Source: Acanthochromis polyacanthus (taxonomy: Eukaryota > Chordata > Actinopteri > Pomacentridae). Taken from it: a stretch of DNA of 64,000 nt. The notes below the pieces were generated by a model. That model was not told where the DNA came from. It saw only the letters and a list, made by a program, of their open reading frames with translations, and made no database searches. The stretch spans positions 10,986,534 through 11,050,533 of the forward strand of contig NC_067119.1 of assembly GCF_021347895.1 (NCBI RefSeq). Reading direction: 5' to 3'. Shown piece after piece: positions 23,969 through 36,600 of the stretch; position 1 is the stretch's first letter, and every line of letters begins with the position of its first letter. The translations under genes were made by a program, and so were the position numbers.

Positions 23969-25379
23969 TAGTTCACCCTGTGGTCAGGTTGACCTGATGC
24001 TTGCTCTGATACCCTGTGAGTAATCTAAGCCAATAAATACGAATAAGGAAAGATGCTAAGGAGCAAAGCCATGGTAACCTGACAATCACAACATCAAAAC
24101 ATCTGAGAAGCAGAGGAGGTATATTTGGCCCTGCAACAAAGATGACAAAATAACCAGCAGTCATAAGAATTTTTGCAAAAGCAGTTTCCCAATTTTTATG
24201 TACAAGAGCAACTCTGAGGTCTGAGCTGCTACCGTGTCATTCACATGAAACAACAAATGTACCCAAAACTAGGGGAACAACATCAACTCTACAGCCCCAT
24301 CAACCTACTTTTAGTCTCATTCATTTTCCATATCCTTGTTGAGTCATGTTTAAATTCCATCAACAATCAGGCAACAAGCTGTATAAGCAAGGATGTGGAT
24401 CCCATTAGCGTTGTTTGAGGAGAAAGCTTTTGGAATAACGACAAAGCCATGATGTCAAAGCAAATACTGCAGCTGTGTAGCACCACTATGGCAAACACAC
24501 AGACTGTCCTGAAGGGTATGGCACACTGCCCGCTGACAGAGAGACGCTTATTGCCTGAAAAAAATGATAATGCATGGAATTCTTATATTACATTGGTTGT
24601 GTTCAAATGATTTACATGTTGGTTCATATTCTTTCAAAGTTGACTTTTTGGATTGTGATAGTGAGTCTTTTTCTTTCTCCTTTATATTGTCATTAAAAAA
24701 AAAAAAAATCCTTCTTCCATCCTTGACAGCTCACAGTAAAGCTTAGTGACTCTCCTTCTCCACCTCATCCCTTGTATTGAAGCCTTATGTTTTTCCACAT
24801 AAATTTTCTTAAATCAGAGTCAGAGGTGTGTGTGCGTGTGTGTGTTTGCATCTGCACGCCTGTCTTGTCTATTGGATTATACAGTAGTAGTGCCTATTTT
24901 TAGTCCAGCACACAAAAAGGAGAGAACGCTTAGCAATACAAGCATCAATCTTACTATCACTATGGAGTCACCTTGAAATCAGATAATCCTGGAGAGAAAA
25001 GTAATGAAAGAGAAAGAAATATTATTTTTCCCTTTGTCTTTTATTATCTCTTTCAATAAGAGGTGCACAAAAGAGATGAAAGGGTAGGATTCTAAACTTC
25101 CTTTTAATATACCAAACTGAATCTAATGGTTGATTTTTTTTTTTACATTGTATTGTGTGCTATGTGCAAGATAGAAGTGGGGGTTTTTTGTGTGTGTGTA
25201 CGTGTGTGTTTCTAGACTTAACTTACATTTTAATTGCATTGTTTTGGGCAGATTGAGGAGAAAAGATTTTAAAGAGAAAGCAAGGGTAAGGCAGATGCAA
25301 GTAGGCAAACAGACTTGCTCCACATATTGCCGAACTCCTCTACTATAGATCACACAGTTTACGTAAGTTTGCTGATGCT
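23969..25379. other. Unassigned, with short simple repeats
   Basis: An A run lies at 24696-24707 and an imperfect TG repeat at about 24826-24844. A second TG-rich patch lies at 25188-25210. No gene seen. Confidence 0.55.
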
Positions 25380-26770
25380 TCTGGACACATTGTCAGATAT
25401 GTTCCTGGAATAATCTGGTCTCTTGGGTGTTTCAGCATCCTAAACTGTCCTCCAGATGACACTGTTGATCAGACCACAGCTGATACGACCACAGCTTGTG
25501 TCCAGATGGTCAATGGCTCGCTGCCCCATAATGCTCCTCTCTTGAACCACAGCCATCTTGAGACTCACTCTGCCACAACAATCGCTGTGCTCCTAATTTT
25601 TCTATCAGAGCCCAAAATGAACAGCTGAAGGCCATGGCGATCTGACTGTAAGCCCTTCTGCAACCTGTACAGGCAACCCAGCGCTCCTGCTTACTTCAAA
25701 ACATTTATCTAACCGTGTCATATATCCCACAAGATTAATTTCAGTGTCAGTAGCAACATTCCCAAAGAGCTTTCTGCTCCACCAAGAGAGCTTGCATTGT
25801 AAATTTTGAATATGTAGAGAATTCCAGTCGTGTCTCCTAGTCTACCTACCAGTTTATTACGGAGGCAGGTATTCCTGCAGATGCTTTCGCAGTTGGTCCA
25901 GTGGGTTTCCAAGTCTATCATGTCGGTGTGTTCAGTTTTGAATGAGCTATAACTTTGACAAGGACTACAATTTTTTGACAGAAATTACAGCAAACAGGCA
26001 TCAAGGGTTTTGAAGTGCCTCTACACTGCCTTGATGTGTGTGAATGTGTGTGCCACGTCCACGATTGCAGCTCCAACAGCTGACCTTGTTGATGGGACAA
26101 ATCAATGGCCCAAACTGCAAGGACTGAGTTTTGTCAAAACTCTCTTATGTAACCGTTTCTTTCACCTCGCACAACATTTTTGCCTCACCTCTCCTACAGC
26201 ACCCGTGGGAGGTTTGCCTATCAATTTCTAAGCTTCTGCTACAGACCTGCTATAAATGCACTGCTTTAGCCTGGGTGATAAAGATATTGGTATATTTTTA
26301 GGAATGTAACCAATTCTTGCCATTCATACACGAGGAGATAGCTTCTGCACCTTCAAGAGTTGATAATGCCACCATCTGCAGTACTTCATTTCAACTTCCA
26401 CAAGGTTGCTACTCTCACACAGTCCCATCTCTTAAGGTCTAACATCAGAGTCAAACATTCTACACTGCCTGAGTGAGTGACTTATCTGATCAGACTGAGC
26501 TTCCACAACCTGGTTCAAATCATGCCAGGTCCCAACACAAAGCTTACGTGGTATCGGTGCAATAAAGTGAGTACTGTCTTGGCTTTCACCAGCCTACTAT
26601 GTTTTAGTTTTGTCTGCACAACATCAGTGACTTCTTCCTACATTTTTCCACTACTCGTCTAACGTCCAGATTTTTGAAGCTTTGGTTCATGCAAATATAA
26701 TACAACTCTTCTGTCACACGCCATCTTGAACTCTCTTCCAAGAATCTGAACAGCAATTGTTTCTTGGACA
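25380..26770 (-). repeat. Unassigned block, possibly an old interspersed repeat
   Basis: This block is less AT-rich and has almost no simple sequence compared with its neighbours. It contains many TG/CA dinucleotides of the kind left by CpG decay. Minus-strand pieces are open for 60-67 codons (25718-25921 and 25918-26100) but share no recognisable motif and are separated by stops. I could not identify a family. A decayed retroelement or unique intergenic DNA are both possible. Confidence 0.2.
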
Positions 26771-26809
26771 TGCCTATCTTATAAGGTGTCGCTGTCCTTC
26801 TCTTTACAA

Positions 26810-26945
26810 GTAGGGCTAAACAAAAAAAGTCTTTCTGTGACTATTTTTGACAGACACTGCAAATTTGATAGGAGTCACTATTTTCATTGAAATGGTAATT
26901 TTTCCATTTCTGTCTGATATAATTGTGATTTTTGCTGCAGTCTAT
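26810..26945. repeat. hAT-like short element relic
   Basis: TAGGGCTAAACAAAAAAAG, then TTTTTGACAGACACTGCAAA and TTGTGATTTTTGCTGCAG recall a fish element whose consensus repeats the words GCGATTTTTG and begins AGGGCTGAACGA. CpGs are replaced by TG/CA. Only one end can be seen. Confidence 0.4.
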
Positions 26946-28199
26946 CAAACGAGCATTTTCTCCTCTTGTCTGTTGAATAGGATTTCGAGGTCCAAGCATC
27001 TTTTACATTATTTTATGACACATTTTACTTTCATCAAGAAATTGAGTGGAATAATTTGGTGAAATAAATGACATTTTAGCATGAAGACAACATGGAAGGA
27101 TAGTGAAACTTTGTACACAAGTAGATGATACTGCCATCTCTTACGATCCCAAATTTGATGATTTAGTGAAAATGTCCATAGGGTGAATAATTTTGAAAAT
27201 GTCGGAGTATCTGCTAAAAAATCGTCAGATGTCAAGTTCAGATGCCAAAGATCATTCGAATCAAGTTCCAACAGATTCTGAGATGGTCACGCAACCGTCT
27301 TCACTGAGCTGACATAGAATGACCCTTATCAATTACTTCACAGAAACTGTCTCTAAATTGACTGTTTAACTTTTAATAAATGTGACAAATACTGAGGGCA
27401 CAAACTCAACAGTGAGATAAAAGAGAGAACTCAAGGGATATAAAACAGAAAAAAGAAGGACAGGGTCTGCAGTATCAGAGGGAGAGGAAGAGTGAATTAT
27501 TTTGGCAAGCAGAGAAGATCACAGACTCCAGACACCCTCAGGACATTTACGTAAGCACACTGATGCTGAGGTGGGATGGAGGAGAGATTTTATTTTGGTG
27601 TGCATGTCTATATGTATTTGCTCTGATATCAAAATACAAACACAGCAATGAGAGCTTTTTAACCAGAAATGTCACTAAAAATAATCGAGGATTAATACAG
27701 AGAGTGATAACGTGTATGCAGATGGACTGTCAAACAACTACAGCCACGAGCTCTACGCTGAAGAAATGCTAAACAGAGTTTACTTAAACCTATAATCAAT
27801 ATTAAAAGCATATATAGAGAGTAAATTTAACATAACACATTTCACACGTTGCTATGTACCTCAGTTTTAGAGTCACAGTTCCGTATGTTTTCAGTACAGC
27901 AGCAAAAACAAAGTAAAAGCATGTTTAGTTGTAACCTTTCCCCCCAAAAAATGCAAAAACAACTAATGACAAAAAAAACAAACATCATCAGTTAAGCCAC
28001 TTAATGCTGGCATAGGCTCAATAAGGGAAGACCTGTAAAAACTGTGAGCATAAAAGGAAAAAAAATAAGAGCAACATATTAATAAAATCCGATGTCGTTG
28101 ACTATATAGTTACACATTTACTTCAGATAACCACTAGAATCAGCACTGCAAGCTCTACTACACAGCTATCTTGTCAGAAATAAACATATTAATCATTAT
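26946..28199. other. Unassigned, no gene supported
   Basis: AT-rich with short A runs near 27950-27980 and 28060. Nothing recognisable. Confidence 0.5.
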
Positions 28200-28420
28200 A
28201 ATGCTCCACATAGATGGCCAAGCAATCACCCATCTAGTGTGAGCCAAGCAGCAGCCTCCAAGATACAGAAATGAAGCCAACACAAACAAGCCAAAAAGTG
28301 TTATCCCAACAATGGCCACTTGGGGCGGCTCAGAAAGCGAGTCAATCCTCATAGAGCCTCGTGTAAAAATGCCCAACTTTGCAGCAGAAACAAGCATTTT
28401 TTTCCAACTTGGTAAAATAA
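28200..28420. repeat. Interspersed repeat common in percomorph fish, class unknown
   Basis: The words AATGAAGCCAA, CAACAATGGCCACTTGG, AAAGCGAGTCAATCC, CATAGAGCC and AAAATGCCCAACTTTGCAGC, in this order, match my memory of a frequent percomorph interspersed repeat. I do not know its class and see no terminal structures. The minus-strand frame of 79 codons across it is incidental. Confidence 0.45.
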
Positions 28421-29569
28421 ACTGTACTAGGGGTAACAGTTAAATAAGTCACACTTTTAAATTATATAAGGGCTTGAAGTTCTAAACAGTTAGAATCCCA
28501 TTCACTTTGGGGAATAAGTGAGCAAGCTTGAGGTGCAAGTATCACTGCAGTGAGTATAACAGCTCTGTCCTCAGTCGGGCTCCTGTTAGTATGTTTTGAT
28601 GGAAGTAAGACAATTCAGTTATTGCGTTTGTGCTTTTTTGAGCATTACAATTAATATGATGATTATTACCTTTGCTTCATCTGTACATGATTGGACCACA
28701 AGATTCTGCATTGATCCTATAACGATCACACATTAATCTATTTAGCTCCAGACAAAACTGCAATCTATTTTTGACTGTTACTTTATAATCTCACAGAGGA
28801 CTGACAGGTTGCATATTTATATAGTTTTTGCAACTGTTGTTGTCCCTGGAAAGACATTTCCCAACTAGCAGGACATAAATAATTTTATTTACCCGCAGTC
28901 ATACAAGTACAGTGGGGCCATGTATAGCAACCTATAAAGCAGAACATATTTCAACTTTGAGAACAATATACAGTATTAATAACTCAATAACCATTTCTTT
29001 GGTTTACACATCGGCAAACGCATACAAACAGAGGCACACCCACAGGACAAATCCACTCATGTATGCTTAATTTATATTGGAATGCGAGTAACAGAAAGAA
29101 TCTTCACCTCTAATCAAAGGGGGAATAAACAGTATCCAGCAGTACTTTGGGGTATCAATCAAGCTTCTTCTGTGTTCACACTCTTTCGGGGCATAATAAA
29201 GCAAGATAAGCAAAACAATGAAGAGATGGAGAAAAAAAACGAATAGAAATCAAAGGGTAGCAATAATTTTATGTGCATTTTCAATTTGTCCACAAAAGTG
29301 CAGGACATTTGGCAAATAAGCACAAAATGTGAAATATTTACTTAACTAACTCAGTATAGGTTTATCAAAAAAAAAAAAAGACATTTTAAAGGTTTTTGTA
29401 AACAGTTTTTTGGAATGGAATTTGGCAGAAGAGTACTTATTTTTACCTTGCTCTTACGTTTGTAACATTGCAAAGCATTGTTTCACATAGCACACACTGT
29501 TACATGATTTCACTTGCGCAGAAAGCTCAGAAGAAATTTTCTTATGTAACTATTCAAAAGAAACAACTA
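28421..29569. other. Unassigned AT-rich stretch
   Basis: No gene seen. An A run lies at 29369-29380. Confidence 0.5.
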
Positions 29570-30130
29570 GAGAGCTATAAAAAGGGAAAAAAAAAAGAAG
29601 TGCGAGAGGTTGAGAGGCCAAGAACAAAGCCCAGGATCATTTTCCTAAACCACATCAACAGGAAAGGCAAACCTTTCTTAAAGTTCTAAATATCTGGCTG
29701 CTGTTTTATTACAGAGATCACCAGAACACCCAAAAGGTTGTAATTATATCCTGCTTGCCAAGAACATGCAGTTGGAGATGCATAAAACATGTGTTAAAAA
29801 CAAAGAAAAAGGACAGTTGTAGAAGAACTTTAAAACAGAAAATGCGTAGAGAAAGGATGCTGATCGACTCGAGATGAGAAAAGAACAGAGGAGTGATGAA
29901 GGTGAGAAACCGCCCGAGACTGATCTTCAGGAGAATATGGAGAAAGATTGAGAGTGGTAGAATGAGTGAGAAAGAAAAAAAAAACACAAAAAACAAAAAA
30001 GGGAATTACACATTTGATAGAAAGCACCAGAAGTGGGGAATGGAGGAGGAAGAGGTGAAAGGGAGAGAGCAACAAATTAGCAGGAAAACAGAACAATGTC
30101 CTGAAGGACTTCAAGTGGTGAATTAATATT
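29570..30130 (+). repeat. Purine-rich tract
   Basis: The plus strand is strongly A/G-biased for about 560 bases with GAAAGAAAAAAAAA and GAGGAAGAGG words. Lys/Glu/Arg-rich frames on the plus strand and Phe/Ser/Leu-rich frames on the minus strand follow from the bias. Confidence 0.65.
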
Positions 30131-33100
30131 GTTTCCTAAAGCCAAGGACGAAGGAAAGAAAGGAGAACAAGCCTCTAGAACACCAAGATCAGTCTACTTA
30201 ATGTCATTTTGAATTTGCATAAAAAACAATTCTCTTCATTTTGGGAGTTTCAGAGGTGGAGAAGGATGTATGTATGCATTTGAATGTGGAAAGCGTTTGA
30301 TGTATTAAAGTGATCTGACATATGTTTGAGAAAGCAAAGTGAAAAGGGGCAAAAGAAAACTAGGTTTTATCAGTGATCAAAACATTTTCAAGTGGCAAAG
30401 ATGCCCGAGCATCTAGAGGTACAACAACATTGCTGTAATAACTTTGCTGAAGTGGTACTTTAACATTTAAAAAGCACTCCTCAGACCACGTGTAAACCCT
30501 GCCACCTTCACAAGTCTTTGCTCTAAACTCATTCATCTATAATAGGACTTGTTGAGGGGGATACACAGCTGCAGTTCAAACATGAAGCCTGATTGGCATA
30601 GTTCAGGACACAAAACAACTCTGACATTTATCCCATGACACTTCGAGATAAGGGAGCATCTATGTTGCTTAACAACTTTGATTTTTCATGACAACTGGCA
30701 GCATTCCACCTTGCATCATGTCTACTACTAGTATTCTTGTACCAAAGTCATTCATAGTCAACTAGTCTGATTCCTAGCAACTTTAACAGACATTCACTGT
30801 ATTTTTATATGTTGCACAAGAGGTGCAAGTTAGACATGAAACTTTTGAGAATTTTTGGAAAGTAAAATATGCTTTGGTAGATTGACATTAGTGATCCTAA
30901 GTACACATGTAGTCAAGCACATTAGCAATCATTAGAATGACAACTTGTCACAACACAACTTTTTAATAAAGCAGTTCTTTTGCTGTAGTAAGTAGCATAC
31001 AGGCCCAGAGTGAATGGAAGGCAGCCACTTTGTGCAAAGCAAATTTAAAACAAAAAGTTTTCCAAAGCCATGTCATTATTAATATTGGGCAACAGAACCT
31101 ATTTGTTATACAGAGAGAGGTGGCTGGCTGCTCAATTACAATGTGCCAATGTCCCTGAATAGGCTGTAGGAGTTTTTATCGAAGATAACCGACAAAGAGA
31201 TCTGGTCGTTGATAAACCTTGCACGTCATACTTCTTTGCTTGGGATTAATAGAAAGCTCACAGGTTGTCCAAGTGCCTTGTCACATCTGCAAGTGACAGA
31301 AAAAAAATGTACTTACAAGTCTTGCAATATACGTGGTGCTTGAAGTTGTTACATTGTGTTGACTTGCATTTATCAAGCCCCAAATCAAATTTAACAGTAA
31401 TGTGATGTTCAGTCCCCTTTAAAGTCTGCATAGTTCAGTTTACCAAAGACAAATTTAGTTTGAGTCCACTTGCCAGTGTGATTCCACTGAACTAAACTGG
31501 TTTCAATCCAACCCATAAATGCTGATGTGACTGAGTCCCAGTCCAATTTAGTCACATGCTATAATCTATTAAAAAAAATTAAATTCAAGGAATTGACCTG
31601 AAACCTGAGTGTGCAAACCACCACCTCCCACTGATTAGATCAGTGCAAGGGCTTCTGTGGATAAAGACTGTTCTCAAAATTGTGACAGAAGCAGTATTTA
31701 TTAAAGCTTGCTTTTCTTTTTCTTGGCTTATGATTCTGCCATTCTTCATTTATTACTGAAGTGAAAACAATCAACGTCTGAAGAGCAACATTCCTTCTCT
31801 TTACTAGCATCTGCACCTCAACACTGTCACCAAAACGTACAATGCACTTACTGTACATAAAATAAAAATCACAGCAACACTACACACTCATTAAGTTAAA
31901 AACCTACAAACCAGCTTTAAAACATATTTGAAGGATATTGGACTGGAGAAAACACACACACCAAAATATAACTTCCCCTGATCACCCCTTCTCTGCTGGG
32001 GTAGACTTCATTGAACAATACAAAGAAAATGGCTTTTTTACTTTCCTTCACCTCAGGGTGTTGGAAAATTCAGGGGAGCTTTTGGAAGTGAAGGTACTTG
32101 CTCAAGGACACGTAAGTAATACTAACATTTCCAAGACAGGAACTTCAGCCAATACCATACAGAAAAAAAGTACAGTTTTTGCCAAACTGCTTACCAATGA
32201 AACACCTGCTTAGATGCAGCCATCCTAATTGTGGTGACAAACTGATCTGGTGACTGGCGCTGTGAAGTACATCATTTTAATTACGGTATACAATTCAGAA
32301 ACTGGAATCTCAAGTGTTGTAAATGAATGTTTTACAGAACTGGCAAAAATATACACATATATCACAGTTGACAGAGGCTGGCACAACAGTTGGCATGCTA
32401 GCTACTGAAGCAGTTCTTCTGAAAGACAACATCACAATTTCCTTTATTTTTTTTTGTACAATCTGACGGCTGGTATTTTTCTGCTTACCTTCGTGTCTTT
32501 CATTCTTACTTTTTCCCCTTGTACATTGTCATCACATGATCTTATTCTACGTTCTAAATAAGGCAGTATTGCTTTAACTGCACACTCACACTACATTTAA
32601 ATCTCAGGGAATTGAAACTCAATCTACTCATGCCCTCATTATAAATCATTCTAGATTAAGACTGTCAGCAAAATAATTAAATAGTAATTGACGGACCTGT
32701 ACTGCTGGAACGTAACAGTGGGTTTTGAATGGGTCTCTGGAAATCTCATGGGCTTATAGACAGTGAGAATTAGCCAGTAAACAAAATGAAATAAAAGACG
32801 ATCATCACAGAATCTGTTTTCTCATGTATGATTTCAGCAATCTCAGGTTAGTTCCACATTGGGGTGAAAAGCTGGAGTTGAAACAACGTAAAAGAATGAA
32901 ACTATTGTAAAGAAGAATTGACATATAGAAACATGTGTGCATTATATGTTTTACATTTTAAATGATTCCCCCATGAAGAAATAAAACAATGTGTCAGACA
33001 CAGCAAAAAGGGTTTCAATGGTTCAACTTCAGCCTTAGTATGTGCATGTTTTCAATTGCACTCCCCACTGTTTATAAAAGACTGCCTTAGCTTCTGTCCA

Positions 33101-34938
33101 CATAAACACATATCCTGTAATTATCTATCATTTGGTACAGATTTAGTAGTATTTATATAACTACTGCAACACTCCACAGAAGCATACAGGAAATATATAC
33201 ATGTTTTCAACTACGCTAAGTTTAACATATGGTTCAGTAAACACACTATTTTGTTCTGTCTGTTCTGATTATATTACTTTGCTGAAGAAACTACCAGTGA
33301 TGCATAAAAGCAATAAAAAGATGGAGGCTTAATAAACAGCCTATCCTTTGAAGAAGAAAATTCGTACATGTTTTTCTGTGGATGTCAGTTGCTATGGGGG
33401 GTATGGGGTCAAATGACTTAAACTATTGTTGTGAGAGCTTTCTCATGTTTTATAGCTCTCCAGAGCACTGTAGTATGGGCTCATGATGTTTATGTCCCAT
33501 CAATATTCCATCACCTCAGAGTGGCAATTCCCATTAAGCCACAAAAATATAACTCAAAGAAGCACTCGCATACAAAGAAAAAAGACAATACTGTCGCTTT
33601 GCAAATGTTCTGAAATTAGTAAATCAACAACTACACACACCCTGAAGCACCCGATTCGGACATTAGCAGCCCATTAAATGGCAGATATCAGCTCTTATCA
33701 TGGTCAGTGTGTGTTCTTGTGCACATACCCATTACCCAAAAGGTGTATTGTCATCCCTTGTAAATTTTGACAAACAGAAAGAAGCCACATAGGCAGACAC
33801 CTTAAAAAAAAGTCTTTGTGATGTGCTTAAAATAACCAAAGGGCATATTCTAACCCAAACCAAGATCCTCTTCTAAATTTGATTAAGTAGTTTTAATGCC
33901 TAAACCGAACCAAACAGCAACTGAAAGCAAAAGTCAAAACAAAATGTAACCCAAAACATAATACAAAAATAATGTCTCAACACACAGTGCCGTGGGTGAG
34001 TCATCATCTCCTCCTAATGTGGACTTTTGTTGGTCTTTCTAAAGGCAAACTCATGGTTGTCGCATTCCTGTGCACTGGCCGATATAGATTTTGAAAGTCT
34101 AACGGCAGATGTGCATGCGACCCTTGAATAGGTAGATGTTGGGCTGGCTGTTTCTGAAAATCTGGCACTGTCTTTACATTTTTTATGGAATATATAGATT
34201 TTGGCTACTGTATGAGCTGTAGTACAGCGTCAATGAGATTATAACTAAGCCAAAGAGAGTGGAGAGACAAGGCACAGGACCTCTGGAGAATTTAGAACTT
34301 ATCACTGTGGGTACCATCAATAGAAAGCATGTAGCTACAAATCTAAGCATCTCCCAAGTCTGACAGCAAATACTTGAGATACAAACTAACTACTAGTTTT
34401 TTTTTTAATGAGGAATAATAAAGGTGAGGATGGCGGCACCCTTAGCTTTCCTGGTAAGTGAACAGTCTTGCAGTCCTTTTAGTCAGTGGACTTACACAGA
34501 TCATAAAATTTGCGTCGCATTACATTGCAGAGACATAGAAATCATGAAATAGCCGCGGGACGAAATGCTCTAAGCCGTTTCAGCAAACCAATAAATTTGG
34601 TGATGATGGGCTACTGAGCAGGTGGAGACCACCCACTGGTGATATCTATGGGCATGATAACGAGTAGAAATGTCGATTTGATGGGCCGACAAAATCCATA
34701 GAATTCAAGACCTTTACAGTAACTAAAAATAATACAAACATTATGCTTATATCCATAAGGTGTATACACAAACTTAGACAACAAACATAAAATATTTACT
34801 ATTTTATTCTTTATGTTTGAATGGAAAATTTAGATGAAACATTCAAAGGGTCAAGAGGTTATTAGACTTGTTCTGACTTTAGTGTACCTAAAAGGGTAAA
34901 ATTTTGTTGTCAGGTCACAATTTCTGGCTAGACAAGTT
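30131..34938. other. Unassigned AT-rich stretch
   Basis: No gene supported over about 4.8 kb. Short T and A runs occur (34398-34407 and others). A fragment at about 32040-32120 with GGTACTTGCTCAAGGACAC recalls a phrase found in several fish repeats, too short to classify. At 34430-34453 an ATG in good context begins eight codons that end at GTAAGT, but there is no other first-exon evidence. Confidence 0.5.
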
Positions 34939-34982
34939 CAAAGTTTACTAGATTTGTAAATTTACAAAACTAGTAAACTTTG
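34939..34982. repeat. Near-perfect 44-base palindrome
   Basis: The halves 34939-34960 and 34961-34982 pair at 21 of 22 positions with no spacer (one A-A mismatch). Such a palindrome can extrude as a cruciform or be the core of a miniature inverted-repeat element. No duplicated flank is evident. Confidence 0.8.
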
Positions 34983-36524
34983 TCGTTTATTGTTGTTGCA
35001 GTCTGCTCCTTCTTTACTCGTCTGCCGACACACTGTTGTGCTTGCAACAGTGTTCTTGCCCATTATTTGTATTAAATTTTGGTGTTTTTCCTCGACAAGA
35101 CATTTTTTCTGGGCTCCTTCTCTTATTGCTGATTTTCCCTACTTGCTTCTTTCTCGTTTGTTCTCACCACTTTTCTGCCATTTGCCCATCCTCTCTCCAC
35201 ATCTGAACACAGGAGACAGACTTTCTTTTGTGCACTTTCCTCCCACTTTAATAGCAATATGTGCTTCTCCTTTCCCCTATGTTCTTCGCCTTGTTCTGTT
35301 AACCTAATTTTTCCAAACATCTCATTGTTCCTCTCTTTTTTCCAGCATTAAAGTCATTTCTCTCTTGCACTTCCAATTTTAGTCTGTCACACTCTTGGTT
35401 TATTTATCAAGGCAGAGTTACCTTCTTTAACTTGTTTAAAGACTTTTGGATAGATGAACGAAGAACTGTGTCACTGATGGATACTATTGTAAGGATCGTG
35501 AAATCTGTTCTATTTAAAGTTCACGGTGGAGGGATTGTGTGCCAAAGACTGCCACTGTTCAAACAATAGCAATTTTCGGGAACTTTCACTTGATCACCGT
35601 TTGTTTACAGTTAGCAAGCAATTAATTTGGTCTGTTTTCTGAAATTGTTACACTTGACATTTCAGTTGTTAAACAAATTCAGCAAGGAAAGTTTACAGCG
35701 TAGACATAACTCCTTGCAGGCATGCATGGGTCACACGCGGTAGTCACACACACTCATATGCACACAGGGAGCTTATTAAGAAAAAGGTCAGTGCTTTCAA
35801 AACAACACGCTGCTTCAATAGGTAACAAGCAGAAGAAAAACAAATTATCACCTGGATGCTAAAATCTAACCAGCAGGGCAATTCATCCACCTCCGTGAGT
35901 ACAAACTCACAAGATCTGCTGCAATTGCAATTATGGTAGACTGTAGTTTTACTTATGAATGCAATGTTATTCCCTTTTTTAAGGCCGAATTAGAGAACCG
36001 TAGGAAAGTGTGTTTCTACAGTTGAACTGCAGTTCGTATGGCTCTCATAGTCACATCAGTCAGACTAGAAGATGGATGAAGGTGAGTAAAGATGACATAG
36101 AATGACAGATTTTTACATATTCATTGTAAATCACTGACAGGAGTTCAAACAATAGTATATTATAATTGTATCACCTTATTAGTCCCTGTCTTCTACATAC
36201 TGCATGTGCTTATTGATTACCTAGATTATTAACTAGTATGTGTTTAAATGGAAACAGATGTAGCTCTTGTGGTATTGACTCCCAATATTATTAACACTGC
36301 CTCCTGAAAGGTTAGCCTACTAAAGATGATGACGAATAAGCCATCAGAGACAAATCAGCACAGTTCTACCGCTGCTGTTTTCTGCACAGGCTTCTGTTTT
36401 CACAAAGTCTGTGCTTATTTCACTGTCAGTATCACGGGTCAAGATTTATCTCGGTGAGACAGAGACATTGTGTCTTTGTAAAGGTTCACAATCACAGAAC
36501 CAAACATAATCCGTTAAGCATTAA
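34983..36524. other. Unassigned, pyrimidine-rich at its start
   Basis: About 34985-35400 is C/T-rich on the plus strand and gives an incidental 105-codon frame. The rest is AT-rich with nothing recognised. Confidence 0.5.
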
Positions 36525-36600
36525 GGGTGCAACAACTAATGAACTGTAATCGAACAAATTAGTTAACTCTGAATCTAATTGATATTAGTTTGTGACATCT
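36525..36600. repeat. Short hAT-like relic
   Basis: AGGGTGCAACAACTAATGAA, then GTAATCGAACAAATTAGTTA, resembles the AGGGCTGCAACTAACGATTA end of the common fish hAT-like family. Only the terminal region is present. Confidence 0.35.

Noticed and set aside
34430..34453. ATG in good context with eight codons ending at GTAAGT, as a first coding exon
   Set aside because: It is too short to judge, has no CpG-rich promoter upstream and no partner exon recognised.
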